Shown piece by piece: positions 51,601 through 60,078 of a stretch of DNA of 64,000 bases (the first letter of the stretch is position 1; the number at the start of each line of letters is the position of its first letter). The notes beneath the pieces were generated by a model. That model saw only the letters and a program-made list of their open reading frames with translations, was not told where the DNA came from and made no database searches. The DNA is from Roseibium suaedae. GTDB taxonomy: Bacteria > Pseudomonadota > Alphaproteobacteria > Rhizobiales > Stappiaceae. The position numbers and the translations under genes were made by a program. The stretch is taken from the NCBI RefSeq assembly GCF_900142725.1, contig NZ_FRBW01000001.1, positions 434,001 to 498,000 on the forward strand. Reading direction: 5' to 3'.

Positions 51601-54600
51601 GTCGACGGAGGGTGAAAAGGCCTATGGCATTCTGGCCCAGTCGATCGGCGGCGGCGGCGGCTCCGGCGGGATGGTCGTCAACGGTACGCTGAGCGTTGGC
51701 ACAATCGGTATCAACATCGGTGGTGACGGTGGCGCGGGTGCATCGGCTGGCAAGGTTACAGTCGAGAACCATGGTGCGATCAGCACGCTTGGCGAGAAGG
51801 CTGTGGGCATTCTGGCGCAAAGCCACGGCGGCCAGGGCGGCTCTGGCGGTATGGTCGTCAGTGGCACCGTAACGATTGGCGAGATCGCCGGATCGGTCAA
51901 TGTCTCCGTCGGCGGGGACGGTGGCAGCGGTGGCAAGGCCGATGATGTCAAGGTCACGAATGATGCCAAGATCACGACCAATGGATTCAAGACCGCCGGT
52001 ATCGCGGCCCAAAGCACAGGCGGCAGCGGCGGCTCTGGCGGCTCCATCTATGCTGGTTCCATCACGGCATCGTCTGAAGGTAGCATCAGCGTCAATGTTG
52101 CTGTTGGAGGGAAAGGCGGCGCCGGCGGCAAGAGTGGCAACGCAGAAGTCGACAACTCGGGTGAGATCGTCACGTCCGGTGACCTTGCCTCTGCGATCTA
52201 TGTCCAGTCCATCGGCGGCAACGGCGGCGATGGCGGATCGAGCTATGTCGGTTCCGGCACCTTCGGTAAGCCTTCGGGATTTGAAAGCAACGTCATCATC
52301 GGTGGCAGCGGTGGTGACGGCGCTGTCAGTGGTACAGTAACGGTGAACAACACCGGCAAGTTGAGCACCACTGGCGGCAATGCTCACGCGATCTTCGCTC
52401 AGTCCATCGGCGGCAATGGTGGTGATGGTGGATCGGCGGTCGGCTTCCTTCTCGATGGGGAGTGGACCAAGGAAAACTATGTGCAGATCAAGGCCAATGC
52501 GCAGGCAGGTGGCAGTGGTGGCAAGGGGATGCATTCTTCTGCGGTTTCCGTCACGAATGGTGCCTCCATCACTACCGACAATGATCTGTCCTACGGCATT
52601 TATGCCCAGTCCGTTGGTGGCGGTGGCGGGAATGCCGGTGATGCGGGCGCTTATTCGCTCGGCTACACCAAGCAGACCAAGCTGACGGACAAGAAAGACA
52701 CCGAGAACAAGGGCTATTCACTCAGCTTCACTCTGGGCGGCTCCGGTGGCGCCGCAGGTGATGGCAGCACGGTAACGGTTAGCAACTCCAGCGCAATCGA
52801 AACCCACGGCAAGGGCTCCTACGCGATCTTCGCCCAATCCGTTGGCGGCGGCGGCGGTAATGGCGGCAATGGCGAACCGGACGTTCTGAACGGCTGGATG
52901 GCCGACCTTTACGACCTCAAAGAGCAGTATGAAGACGCCAAGGAAGCCCTCGAGGCTTACGAGAAAATCACCAAAGCTGAATTCAGGGATCTGTTCCGTG
53001 AGAGCTTCTCTGTCGATATCGGCGGCAAGGAAGGTGCGCAAGGCAAGGGGGATACGGTCACCGTCACCAATGACGGCAGCCTCTACACCAAGGGCGCGGA
53101 TTCCACGGCGATCGTCGCACAGTCGGTTGGCGGCGGTGGCGGTCATGGCGGTGATGCGACCGGTGGCCTGATCAACGAATGGGGTTGGCCGGGCAGCGGC
53201 AGCGGCGGCGGTGACGGCGGTGATGTAAATGTGACCAACACGGGCACCATCACCACTGAAGGCGATCGCGCCATGGGCATCTTTGCCCAGTCGGTTGGCG
53301 GTGGTGGCGGCGCAAGCGGCGACGTCGAGACCTCAATCTGGGGTGATCTCGAAACGCTCGCCGCAAATCTCGGCATCGTCGATATCGCTGTGTCGGATGA
53401 AGGCGAAGGTGGTGACGGCGGTGATGTCACCGTGGGCGTTGCCAAGGGTGCCAAGATCACCACGTCCGGTTACGGTGCCCATGGTATCCTGGCCCAGTCT
53501 GTTGGCGGTGGTGGCGGTGGTGCCATGACCTACAAATACGACGGAGACGCCCAGTCCTTCGTGGTGGACCAGGCGAAGCTGGGAAGCGGCAAGGCCAAGG
53601 GTGCCAGCGGCGTGGTCTCCGTGAAGGTTGATGGCAGCGTGTCTGTCTCCGGCGAAAATGCGGTTGCTGTCTTCGCCCAGAGTTCGGCGGGTGGTGATGG
53701 CGCAAGCTATTCCAAGGGCGTCGTGGTCGACGTCAGTGGCACGGTGACTGCGAGCGGCAAGAATGGCCGTGCGATCCTGGTGAACGTTGATGAAAGCGGC
53801 ACCAAGTTCGATGCCAACGACACGAGCGGCGGCGTTGCCCAGATCACGATTGAAAAGGGAGCGAAGGTCGAGACGACCAACGCGGAGCCTGCTGAAGCGA
53901 TCGCCTTTATTGGCGGCCGTCAGGTGATCAGTGGCAATGTCATCAAGCAGTCGAACATTCTGACCAACCATGGCGAGATCTTCTCGAAGACCTTCGCACT
54001 GGTGACGGATGGAGAAAGCGCTCTGCGGTTCAACAATGACGGCGTTTTCTATGGCCGGATGTCGTTCCAGAGCGATGGCAAGGCGCAGAACGCGGTCAAC
54101 AACCTGAGTGGCGGCAAGATGAATCTTGGCGACTCCATGTTGGGCACGAACGCCAACACCACCTTCGTGAATGCGGGAACGCTGAAGCCGGGTTGGGCAA
54201 ATGACATTCGTACAGTGACGGTCACCTCTGGTGGTTCCTTCACCCAGACCAGCACCGGTGTGATGAGCTTCGACACCGATCTGAGCCAGGCAGTCCAGTC
54301 CGGAAAGTTCATCCTCGACTTCGACAAGGGTGGTTCCATTGGCGGTATCCTGACCGCGAACTGGATCGGTTCCGACGTTGTGCAGAGCGGAGCCTCCGGC
54401 ACTCTTGATGTGCTCGAACTCAAGGCAGGCAGCGGGAGTTCCTTCGATATCTCCAAGTTGGGCACGTCGACTGCCGGTGGTGCGGTTGCGTACTCCCTTG
54501 ACAAGAGCACCGACGGCACAAAGGTCGGCCTCAACTACACCGTGGATTACACGGGTGCAGCGGCTGGCGGTGTGGCGGCAAGCCGCAACACGCAGGCCTT

Positions 54601-55687
54601 CGGCACTTACTTTGCCGGGGCAATTGCAGCCATCGAGGAGACCAAGTCCGATGCGGCTGCAACGGAGCTGAAGGCTCTTGGGCTTCAGGCCCTGAATGCA
54701 CAGTCCTCGACGGAACTTGCCAAGCTCTATGAGCAGCATGTGCTCAATGAAGTGGGCAACGGCATCAGCCGCGCCCATGCGGCAGGCAGTGCGGTTCATG
54801 GTCTGCTACAGAGCTGTCCGGAGCTGGATCCGAAGGATCCGGGCGGTTTCTTCAAGCAGCAGGAATGCGTCTGGGCCCAGGCCATGGGTGGGGTCTCCCG
54901 CCAGAGCGGCACGGACACGCAGGCTGCCTATGATGAATCCGTCGTCGGCGTAGCAACTGCCGCCCAGTTTGAAATCCTGGATGATGTCTTCCTGGAAGCT
55001 GGCGGCCAGTACGAAGACGTTTCCATCAGCGGAGACAACTTCTCTCAGGATGGCTATCGCCTTGGTGCCGGTGCTGCCCTCAAGCGGGAACTGGGTGTCT
55101 TCACCTTCTCCGGCAGCGTGGCAGGCGGCTTCTACCAGTATGACAGTGTTCGCAGCTATGCGGCGTCCAGTGGTCTCCAGACTGCGAATGCCGACATCAA
55201 CGGCCGGTTCCTGTCGGCAGAAGCTCGCGTTTACTCGGTCCTCGAGCAGGGCGGTGTCTACGTCAAGCCAAGTGCGGCTCTGTCCGTCACGCAGATGTGG
55301 CAGGATGCTTACCGGGAAACCGGTACGGGCGGCATGAACTGGGAAGTCGATGCCCTTTCCGAGACTTCGGTTGTCTTCCGTCCGTCGCTGGAAATTGGTA
55401 AGGCTTTCAACTGGGGGTCGTCTGCGGCCGTTGCCTATCTCCGTGGTGGAATTGGGGCGCGTCTGACCGATCCTGACGTCAAGATGACGAGCCGTCTGTC
55501 GGGAGCTGCTGCGGGCCTGAGTGATCTTGGTGTGCTGGTTGAGAATGACGCCTTCGAGGTCAATCTCGCAGCAGGCCTCAATGCCGAGATCAACGACCGG
55601 ATCACCTTCTCCCTGCAAGGCCAGTCCACTCTGGCTCCGACATCTTCTGCGATTGGCGGATTTGCACGGGTCAATCTCCGGTTCTGA
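48638..55687 (+). CDS. Giant glycine-rich repeat autotransporter (type Va secretion)
   Basis: About 2349 residues. A signal peptide ends ALA-N near residue 30. The passenger (about 30-1960) is built from about 26 copies of a unit ending in [hydrophobic]AQSxGGxGGxGG, each preceded by VxVTNxGxIxTxG strands as in a right-handed beta-helix. A charged helical insert lies at about 1420-1457. A linker helix (about 2025-2060) leads into the C-terminal 12-strand barrel (about 2076-2349) ending in NLRF, the BAM recognition pattern. The frame has no in-frame ATG near the signal peptide; TTG at 48638 is chosen because AGGG lies 8 bases upstream (TTG at 48623 lacks one). Likely a surface adhesin or sheath protein. 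Confidence 0.9.
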   Translation: MFGANFVRRQLPLSVVLLSATSLTPALANCSTGSDGHSVTCSGSVAPVIYNAAGNQIVNVTVQNLTADMTSAGSNSDYIIVENQSGRNGENKKFEAKDIDDQGGKSHTYGKAGSGAVASNQSTTLTLNNGYDLKSSRGAIRHISTGADGGNGKEDRDFWSTARGEYGGDGGAGGAITVTVNGGSKDGEGLVSGSSNSVLNLQTTGGAGGTGGEGYHDDVWHNGYGGFGGHGGNGGAITVTFKAGSYLKSSITGSGDHSGLNIVSLGGKGGDGGQGKSGASGYGGTGGVGGDGGAISFTATSPLNSVTTSAGHGLFFKSKGGRGGNGGEGSGGGTHPGDGAAGGNGGDITVSYAGKVTTTGDKHFGVIVQSAGGANGSIGGTSGASFHTHHGNVGDPGMGGAVDLTLQNATISTDGKESVGVLAQSVGGFGSTGSDSSGSFSGYGADGGSGGAGGSAKLALSNSTINTVGDISFGVVVQSVGGGGGIGGSTDAISALGGEGGAGGDASAVEATLTSTTITTKGAKSAGLIVTSVGGGGGASGGANGVVSHGAKAGVGGNGSTVNVTLDGVKITTEKEHGFGIYAASIGAGGGVSTSATGFIAMGQSGGSGGNGSTVTYTSQNNGVNISTAGDHADGVSLHSIGGGGGKGGDTSKLEIMSSNKMGATGGGGGTGGEVNFTGADADQIHTKGANAKGFSAQSVGGGGGDSGAVFTVDVFDVGNETGLGSQLAASGNDGGYVHGSLGGTIITEGHNSTGIYLSSTGGGGGYAGAHVTTTVGLSIGHDLGASGGGGGNGGKVELTSTADVTTSGDNSDGISMQSVGGGGGTSSTVVNTTVGTDLSGFGLTNVFGAKGGSGGNSSDVTLTNSGKILVTGANSKGIFLQSQAGGGGKSGTTVTASIGVTISATLGADGGDGGTAGAVTATNHGSITTQGSMGVALQLQSNGGGGGDASVIVDGTVSGASLTYNHGGTGGNSGVAGDVHAINYGELSTEGEKAYGILAQSIGGGGGSGGMVVNGTLSVGTIGINIGGDGGAGASAGKVTVENHGAISTLGEKAVGILAQSHGGQGGSGGMVVSGTVTIGEIAGSVNVSVGGDGGSGGKADDVKVTNDAKITTNGFKTAGIAAQSTGGSGGSGGSIYAGSITASSEGSISVNVAVGGKGGAGGKSGNAEVDNSGEIVTSGDLASAIYVQSIGGNGGDGGSSYVGSGTFGKPSGFESNVIIGGSGGDGAVSGTVTVNNTGKLSTTGGNAHAIFAQSIGGNGGDGGSAVGFLLDGEWTKENYVQIKANAQAGGSGGKGMHSSAVSVTNGASITTDNDLSYGIYAQSVGGGGGNAGDAGAYSLGYTKQTKLTDKKDTENKGYSLSFTLGGSGGAAGDGSTVTVSNSSAIETHGKGSYAIFAQSVGGGGGNGGNGEPDVLNGWMADLYDLKEQYEDAKEALEAYEKITKAEFRDLFRESFSVDIGGKEGAQGKGDTVTVTNDGSLYTKGADSTAIVAQSVGGGGGHGGDATGGLINEWGWPGSGSGGGDGGDVNVTNTGTITTEGDRAMGIFAQSVGGGGGASGDVETSIWGDLETLAANLGIVDIAVSDEGEGGDGGDVTVGVAKGAKITTSGYGAHGILAQSVGGGGGGAMTYKYDGDAQSFVVDQAKLGSGKAKGASGVVSVKVDGSVSVSGENAVAVFAQSSAGGDGASYSKGVVVDVSGTVTASGKNGRAILVNVDESGTKFDANDTSGGVAQITIEKGAKVETTNAEPAEAIAFIGGRQVISGNVIKQSNILTNHGEIFSKTFALVTDGESALRFNNDGVFYGRMSFQSDGKAQNAVNNLSGGKMNLGDSMLGTNANTTFVNAGTLKPGWANDIRTVTVTSGGSFTQTSTGVMSFDTDLSQAVQSGKFILDFDKGGSIGGILTANWIGSDVVQSGASGTLDVLELKAGSGSSFDISKLGTSTAGGAVAYSLDKSTDGTKVGLNYTVDYTGAAAGGVAASRNTQAFGTYFAGAIAAIEETKSDAAATELKALGLQALNAQSSTELAKLYEQHVLNEVGNGISRAHAAGSAVHGLLQSCPELDPKDPGGFFKQQECVWAQAMGGVSRQSGTDTQAAYDESVVGVATAAQFEILDDVFLEAGGQYEDVSISGDNFSQDGYRLGAGAALKRELGVFTFSGSVAGGFYQYDSVRSYAASSGLQTANADINGRFLSAEARVYSVLEQGGVYVKPSAALSVTQMWQDAYRETGTGGMNWEVDALSETSVVFRPSLEIGKAFNWGSSAAVAYLRGGIGARLTDPDVKMTSRLSGAAAGLSDLGVLVENDAFEVNLAAGLNAEINDRITFSLQGQSTLAPTSSAIGGFARVNLRF
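49050..53705 (+). repeat. Tandem coding repeats of the autotransporter passenger
   Basis: About 26 degenerate units spaced 50-90 codons apart, each with a Gly cluster encoded by GGCGGTGGCGGCGG-type tracts after an AQS triplet. The first four (49050-49640) are divergent (TGADGGNG, TTGGAGGTGG, SLGGKGGDGG, SKGGRGGNGG). Units from about 51640 to 53520 are the most alike (AQSVGGGGG). Confidence 0.85.
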
Positions 55688-55713
55688 TTCCAAACGAACC
55701 GCACAAATTTGCC

Positions 55714-55764
55714 GCCGCGCCGGTCCACGCCCATCAGGGCTGGGCTGGCGCGGCATTTATTTTT
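55714..55764 (+). terminator. Terminator or attenuator after the autotransporter
   Basis: GCCGCGCC pairs with GGCGCGGC, enclosing a partly paired 25-base loop, and is followed by ATTTATTTTT. It sits 27 bp after the autotransporter stop and 19 bp before the amidohydrolase ATG. Confidence 0.75.
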
Positions 55765-55782
55765 GAATGGGAGAATCTTGCG

Positions 55783-57501
55783 ATGAAAACATCCAGACTT
55801 CTAATCGGCGCCGTGGTTTTTGCGGCCTTGAGCTCAAGTGTCTCCTTCGCGGCGAAAGCTCAGGAGAGTGCAGACCTCGTCTATTCCGGCGGTACGATCC
55901 TGACCATGGAAGACGATCAGCCCAAGGTGGAAGCGGTTGCCGTCAAGGACGGCAAGATCCTTGCTGCCGGCACTGCCGCGGACCTGGAGAAGCTCAAGGG
56001 CGCGAACACCAAGGCGATCGACCTGGGCGGAAAGACCATGATTCCCGGTTTTTTCGATGCGCATGGTCACGTCTTCATGGTTGGCTTTCAGGCAAAGTCA
56101 GCAAATCTGCTGCCGGCGCCCGACGGAACCGTCAATGACATTGCCGCGCTCCAGTCCGTGATGAAGGAGTGGTACGGCAAGAACAGTGCGCAGGTGAAGG
56201 CGACCAAGCTCTTCCCCGGCTTCGGTTATGACGACAGCCAGCTCAAGGAACAGCGTCATCCGACGAAGGAAGATCTGGACGCGATCTCCACGGATGAGCC
56301 CATCTACGTCATCCATCAATCCGGTCATCTGGGCGTCGCCAACTCCAAGGCACTGGAAATCATCGGCTATACGGCCGAGACCAAGGAATTGCCGGGCGGC
56401 GTGATCCGCAGGGACGACAAGGGCAATCCGACCGGGGTCCTGGAAGAATCGGCGCACTTCAACGCGCTTGTGAAGCTGACCAGCGATCTGAGCGCCGAAA
56501 ATGCCGAGACGATGTTCCTGGCGGGTCTCGATCTGGTCAAGAGCTACGGCTACACGACCGCTCAGGAAGGCCGGGCAATGCCGAAGCAGTTCGCGGCCAT
56601 GCAGGCGACTGCCAAGAAAAATAAACTGCCGATCGATGTGGTCGTCTATCCGGACGTTCTGATCGACCGGGACATGATCAAGAATACGGTTTCCGGCAGC
56701 TATGAAAACCGTATGCGCGTTGCGGGTGCGAAGCTGACGATCGACGGATCGCCGCAGGGTTTTACCGCCTGGCGTGACCGGCCCTATTACAATCCGCCGG
56801 AACATTTCCGGTCTGATTATGCGGGCTTTTCTGCCGCAACTTCCGATCAGGTCTTTGATGCGGTTGACTGGGCCTTCAGCAACAACATTCAGATACTGAC
56901 CCATTCCAACGGGGAAGCGGCGAGCGATCTTCTGTTGGCGGCCATCAAAACGGCGGAACAGAAATACGGCATGGCCGACCGCCGTCCGGTCCTGATCCAT
57001 GGCCAGTTCCTTCGCGAAGATCAGGTCGATGCCGCAGCCCAGCTTCATGTCTTCCCGTCCCTGTTCCCGATGCACACCTTCTATTGGGGGGACTGGCACC
57101 GCGATCATACGGTCGGGCCGGAACTGGCAGACAACATTTCGCCGACCGGCTGGTTCCGCAAGCGCGGGCTGATGTTCTCGTCTCACCACGATGCGCCGGT
57201 GGCTCTGCCGGACTCCATGCGGATCCTCTCGGCAACAGTCACACGCCGCAGCCGGTCTGGTGACATCATCGGTCCGGACCAGCGCGTGGATGCAATGACC
57301 GCGCTAAAGGCCATGACCATCTGGCCCGCCTATCAGCACTTCGAAGAAGCGCAGAAAGGGTCGATCAAACCCGGCAAGCTTGCAGATCTCGTGATCCTGT
57401 CCGAGGACCCGACAGCCATTGATCCTGAGACCCTTCATGATGTGAAGGTTCTGGAGACGATCAAGGAAGGCGTCACGGTCTATACGGCGGACGCCAAGTA
57501 A
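55783..57501 (+). CDS. Secreted amidohydrolase family 3 protein (YtcJ-like)
   Basis: A 572-residue metal-dependent hydrolase. A signal peptide runs to about residue 26 (AKA-Q). The N-terminal beta-strand domain LVYSGGTILTMEDDQP leads to the metal motif FDAHGHVF (HxH near residue 93); further His residues in THSNGE and LIHGQF supply ligands, and SSHHDAPV the later Asp. The C-terminus KPGKLADLVILSEDP is diagnostic for the amidohydrolase_3 family. Substrate unknown, probably an exported amide or N-acyl compound. GGGAG ribosome site. It starts 95 bp after the autotransporter, with a hairpin between. Confidence 0.9.
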   Translation: MKTSRLLIGAVVFAALSSSVSFAAKAQESADLVYSGGTILTMEDDQPKVEAVAVKDGKILAAGTAADLEKLKGANTKAIDLGGKTMIPGFFDAHGHVFMVGFQAKSANLLPAPDGTVNDIAALQSVMKEWYGKNSAQVKATKLFPGFGYDDSQLKEQRHPTKEDLDAISTDEPIYVIHQSGHLGVANSKALEIIGYTAETKELPGGVIRRDDKGNPTGVLEESAHFNALVKLTSDLSAENAETMFLAGLDLVKSYGYTTAQEGRAMPKQFAAMQATAKKNKLPIDVVVYPDVLIDRDMIKNTVSGSYENRMRVAGAKLTIDGSPQGFTAWRDRPYYNPPEHFRSDYAGFSAATSDQVFDAVDWAFSNNIQILTHSNGEAASDLLLAAIKTAEQKYGMADRRPVLIHGQFLREDQVDAAAQLHVFPSLFPMHTFYWGDWHRDHTVGPELADNISPTGWFRKRGLMFSSHHDAPVALPDSMRILSATVTRRSRSGDIIGPDQRVDAMTALKAMTIWPAYQHFEEAQKGSIKPGKLADLVILSEDPTAIDPETLHDVKVLETIKEGVTVYTADAK

Positions 57502-57521
57502 GTCTTCTGCCCGACATTCAG

Positions 57522-57566
57522 AATGCCCGCGCCCTCTTCTTGAGAGTGTGCGGGCATTTGCATTTG
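57522..57566 (+). terminator. Terminator after amidohydrolase
   Basis: AATGCCCGC pairs with GCGGGCATT, with an inner CTCT/AGAG stem, followed by TTGCATTT, 20 bp after the stop codon. Confidence 0.75.
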
Positions 57567-57698
57567 GGAGATGGTTTCACCGCCAGTCTTCCCCCAGCTT
57601 TCCCTTGGGAATTTCGCTGGTCTGGCGTTCCCTGCTTGCAAGCCGACTTGAGATTCTGGACAAGTTAACTGAGGTTTCTGGCACAAAAGGTTGGTTGC

Positions 57699-58904
57699 AT
57701 GACAATTTCGGCGACGTCCTACCCGGTTCTGCGTCAGATTTCCGTTCGCGCAGCCGTCGATATGCTCCTGCAGGAAGGGCCAACCTCCCGGGCGACCCTG
57801 GCGAAGAAGACGGGCCTTTCCAAGCAGACTATGTCCGAGGTGATCCGGATTCTGGAAGAAGACGGATGGGTGCAGATCAAGGGTGTTGAGACCGGGCGTG
57901 TGGGGCGCAGCGCGGTCACCTATGAATTCAATGGTGAACGTGGTTTTGCGGCCGGAATTGAGATCGGCAGCGGCCTTATCCGTGTCGCGCTCGTCGATGT
58001 GACCGGCAGGGTCCGGGTCGAGCGCGAACAGGCGGTCAATGGCGATGGTGCTGCGCTCGTGGCAAAGGCCGGTGCGATGGTGACCGGCCTCCTCGGTGAG
58101 GAGGGGATCCCCGGAGATCGTTTGCTGCTTGCGACTGTGGCGATGCCTGGTGCGGTTGAACCGTCAACAGGCCGATTGCGGCTTGCGCCGGATATGGACC
58201 CTTCCGAAAGCCTTGATGTCGCCGGGTCTCTTCAGGCAGTTCTGGGGTGTGAAGTTTCCGTCGAGAATGACATCAATGCTGCGATGCTGGGGGAAGCCTG
58301 GCGAGGATGCGCTGCCGGTGTCGAGACCTCGGCATTCCTGTCGCTGGGCGAGGGCGTCGGACTGGGTCTGATGGCTGGCGGTGTGCTGATCCGCGGTGCG
58401 CGCGGCGCGGCAGGCGAACTCGCATATCTGCCTTTTGGCGGCAACCCGGACGCTCCTGAAGGTCTGGAGCGCGGCGCGCTGGAATGTGTCCTGGGATCGC
58501 GCGGCATCATTGAACGTTATGACAGGCTCACCGGAGGGGCGAGCGGTTTTCAGGCGGCAGACATTCTGCAACGGGCCCACCAGGCAGATGAGGCAGCCGC
58601 AGAGGTCTTGCGTGAGACCGCCCGTCTTGCGGCTCTGGCGCTGGTCTCCATCGATGCAATGTTTGACCCGGAACAGATCGTGCTGGGTGGAACGTCCGGT
58701 CTGGTGCTGGGCCTTCTGGAAGAAGTGCAGGCCATCTTGCCAAGCTTCACCCGCCGGGCGATCCGGCTTGAGCGCAGTCAGCTTGAACTGCGGGCACCGC
58801 TCGTCGGCGCCGTGGCCATTGCCCTGAACCTCATGCACAATCGCCTGTTTTCCCCGCAGGACATTCCAAGTCAGCTTCGCCTGCCGCCTGTGCAAGCAAC
58901 GTAA
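57699..58904 (+). CDS. ROK family transcriptional regulator (NagC/XylR type)
   Basis: A 401-residue repressor: winged HTH (about 15-72, LAKKTGLSKQTMSEVIRILEEDGW) plus a ROK sugar-binding domain (about 80-390, IEIGSGLIRVALVD, ENDINAAMLGEAW, EGVGLGLMAGG). The CxCGxxGC zinc motif of classical ROK proteins is missing; the equivalent stretch reads LERGALECVLGSRG. It probably responds to a sugar handled by the neighbouring glycosidases and kinase. The 8-bp palindrome AGTTAACT at 57663 lies 28 bp before its ATG and resembles half of the operator at 59944. Confidence 0.9.
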   Translation: MTISATSYPVLRQISVRAAVDMLLQEGPTSRATLAKKTGLSKQTMSEVIRILEEDGWVQIKGVETGRVGRSAVTYEFNGERGFAAGIEIGSGLIRVALVDVTGRVRVEREQAVNGDGAALVAKAGAMVTGLLGEEGIPGDRLLLATVAMPGAVEPSTGRLRLAPDMDPSESLDVAGSLQAVLGCEVSVENDINAAMLGEAWRGCAAGVETSAFLSLGEGVGLGLMAGGVLIRGARGAAGELAYLPFGGNPDAPEGLERGALECVLGSRGIIERYDRLTGGASGFQAADILQRAHQADEAAAEVLRETARLAALALVSIDAMFDPEQIVLGGTSGLVLGLLEEVQAILPSFTRRAIRLERSQLELRAPLVGAVAIALNLMHNRLFSPQDIPSQLRLPPVQAT

Positions 58905-58966
58905 TTCCCTTCAAGCCGGCAGGCTTCTCGGGGCATGACGGGGACTTGCGAGAGAGGAGTGGGTTT

Positions 58967-59926
58967 CTAAGGGTGCTGCTGCGCAAACAGCGCGGCGCCG
59001 ATGACCCCGGCGTCTGATCCGAAACGGCTGGGTTGCAGTGGGCAGGGAAAGGGCAGAAGGCTGTCCGCCTGCCGGGCAAGTGCTTGCCGGAACCTGTCCT
59101 GGCTGCCAATGCCGCCGCCAATCACGATGGCTTGCGGGTCGAGAAGGCTCTGGATCGCCGCAACGCCAACGGAAGCTTCGCGGGCAATCTGCTCGATGGC
59201 CTTGGCGGCATGCTTGTCGCCGGCGTCCGCCCTCTGAAAGAGATCCGCGACCGTTTCCCCGTCCTCGCAATATCGGGCACGGATGCCAGGCGTCCCGACG
59301 ATGTCCTCGAAGAGGCCATTTTGTGAGGCGCCGGCTTTCTCATGAGGGGTTGCGCCGGTGGGCAGATAAGCGATTTCTCCCCCCCGCCCAAAGGCGCCGC
59401 GGATCAAGGTCTTGCCGATGACAAGTCCCATGCCGACACCGGTTCCGAAGGACAGGAAGACAACCGGCTGTCCGTTTTCTGCCGCCAGAGCGAAAGCTTC
59501 TCCATAGGCGGCCAGATTGACGTCATTCTCGACAAGAATGCGGGTACCCGGCAGCCGTTTCGCAAGAAGAGCCGCGAGAGGCACATCTTCCGGCAGGCAG
59601 AGGTTGGGCGAAAGCGAAGCCAGCCCGGTTTGCGGCGAGACGGCTGCGGGAATCCCGATTGCAAGCGTGCAAATGTCTGTCAGAGTCGCGCTTGCCTGCG
59701 TGGCAAGATCGTCAGTGATCCGGACCAGTTGCTCCAGAACCGGCGCATCCGGGCCATGGGCTGTCGGCTCGTTGATCCTTGCGAGGATCTGGCCCCGGGC
59801 ATCTGCAATCAGGGCCAGGATCTTGGTTCCACCCAGATCGATGCCGATGAAAAGGCCGGGATCTTGGGCCCTTTCACTAGCGGCGGATGATGCTGGATCA
59901 ATCGGCAAATGGCTGTCGTCGGGCAT
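58967..59926 (-). CDS. ROK family sugar kinase
   Basis: A 319-residue ASKHA-fold kinase. An N-terminal tail of about 25 residues precedes the ATP phosphate loop IGIDLGGTKI. Later motifs are ENDVNLAAYGEA with the catalytic Asp, FGTGVGMGLV and GGGIGSQD. The usual zinc-binding CxCGxxGC is replaced by SQNGLFEDIVG, so it is a Cys-free ROK. Likely phosphorylates a hexose or amino sugar (inference). ATG at 59926; GTG at 59932 is an alternative. Convergent with the ROK regulator and divergent from GH28. Confidence 0.88.
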   Translation of the reverse strand: MPDDSHLPIDPASSAASERAQDPGLFIGIDLGGTKILALIADARGQILARINEPTAHGPDAPVLEQLVRITDDLATQASATLTDICTLAIGIPAAVSPQTGLASLSPNLCLPEDVPLAALLAKRLPGTRILVENDVNLAAYGEAFALAAENGQPVVFLSFGTGVGMGLVIGKTLIRGAFGRGGEIAYLPTGATPHEKAGASQNGLFEDIVGTPGIRARYCEDGETVADLFQRADAGDKHAAKAIEQIAREASVGVAAIQSLLDPQAIVIGGGIGSQDRFRQALARQADSLLPFPCPLQPSRFGSDAGVIGAALFAQQHP

Positions 59927-59943
59927 GATCACGGCTTGTAGAT

Positions 59944-59968
59944 AATTAGTTCGTTAAACTGACTAATT
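59944..59968. promoter_or_regulatory. Candidate ROK-repressor operator
   Basis: A 25-bp inverted repeat with arms AATTAGT and ACTAATT and inner AGTT/AACT symmetry, 17 bp from the ROK kinase start within the divergent promoter of kinase and GH28. Its TTAGTT...ACTAA form resembles XylR-type ROK operators. Confidence 0.5.
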
Positions 59969-60078
59969 GACTTGGCAGCTAAATCTTGCTCTGTCAATAA
60001 CACCAAACGGCGGGCGGTCTGCCCGAACCGGCCTTGTCCTGACATCTTCAATACTTCGACTGCGAAGGGAGCGTCGCA

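Noticed and set aside
49050..53705. Repeat array considered as CRISPR
   Set aside because: Units are in-frame coding, variable in length and Gly-rich; no constant palindromic repeat with equal spacers and no cas genes.
53333..54799. 488-codon minus-strand frame inside the autotransporter
   Set aside because: Same antisense effect; the plus strand carries the continuous passenger and barrel.
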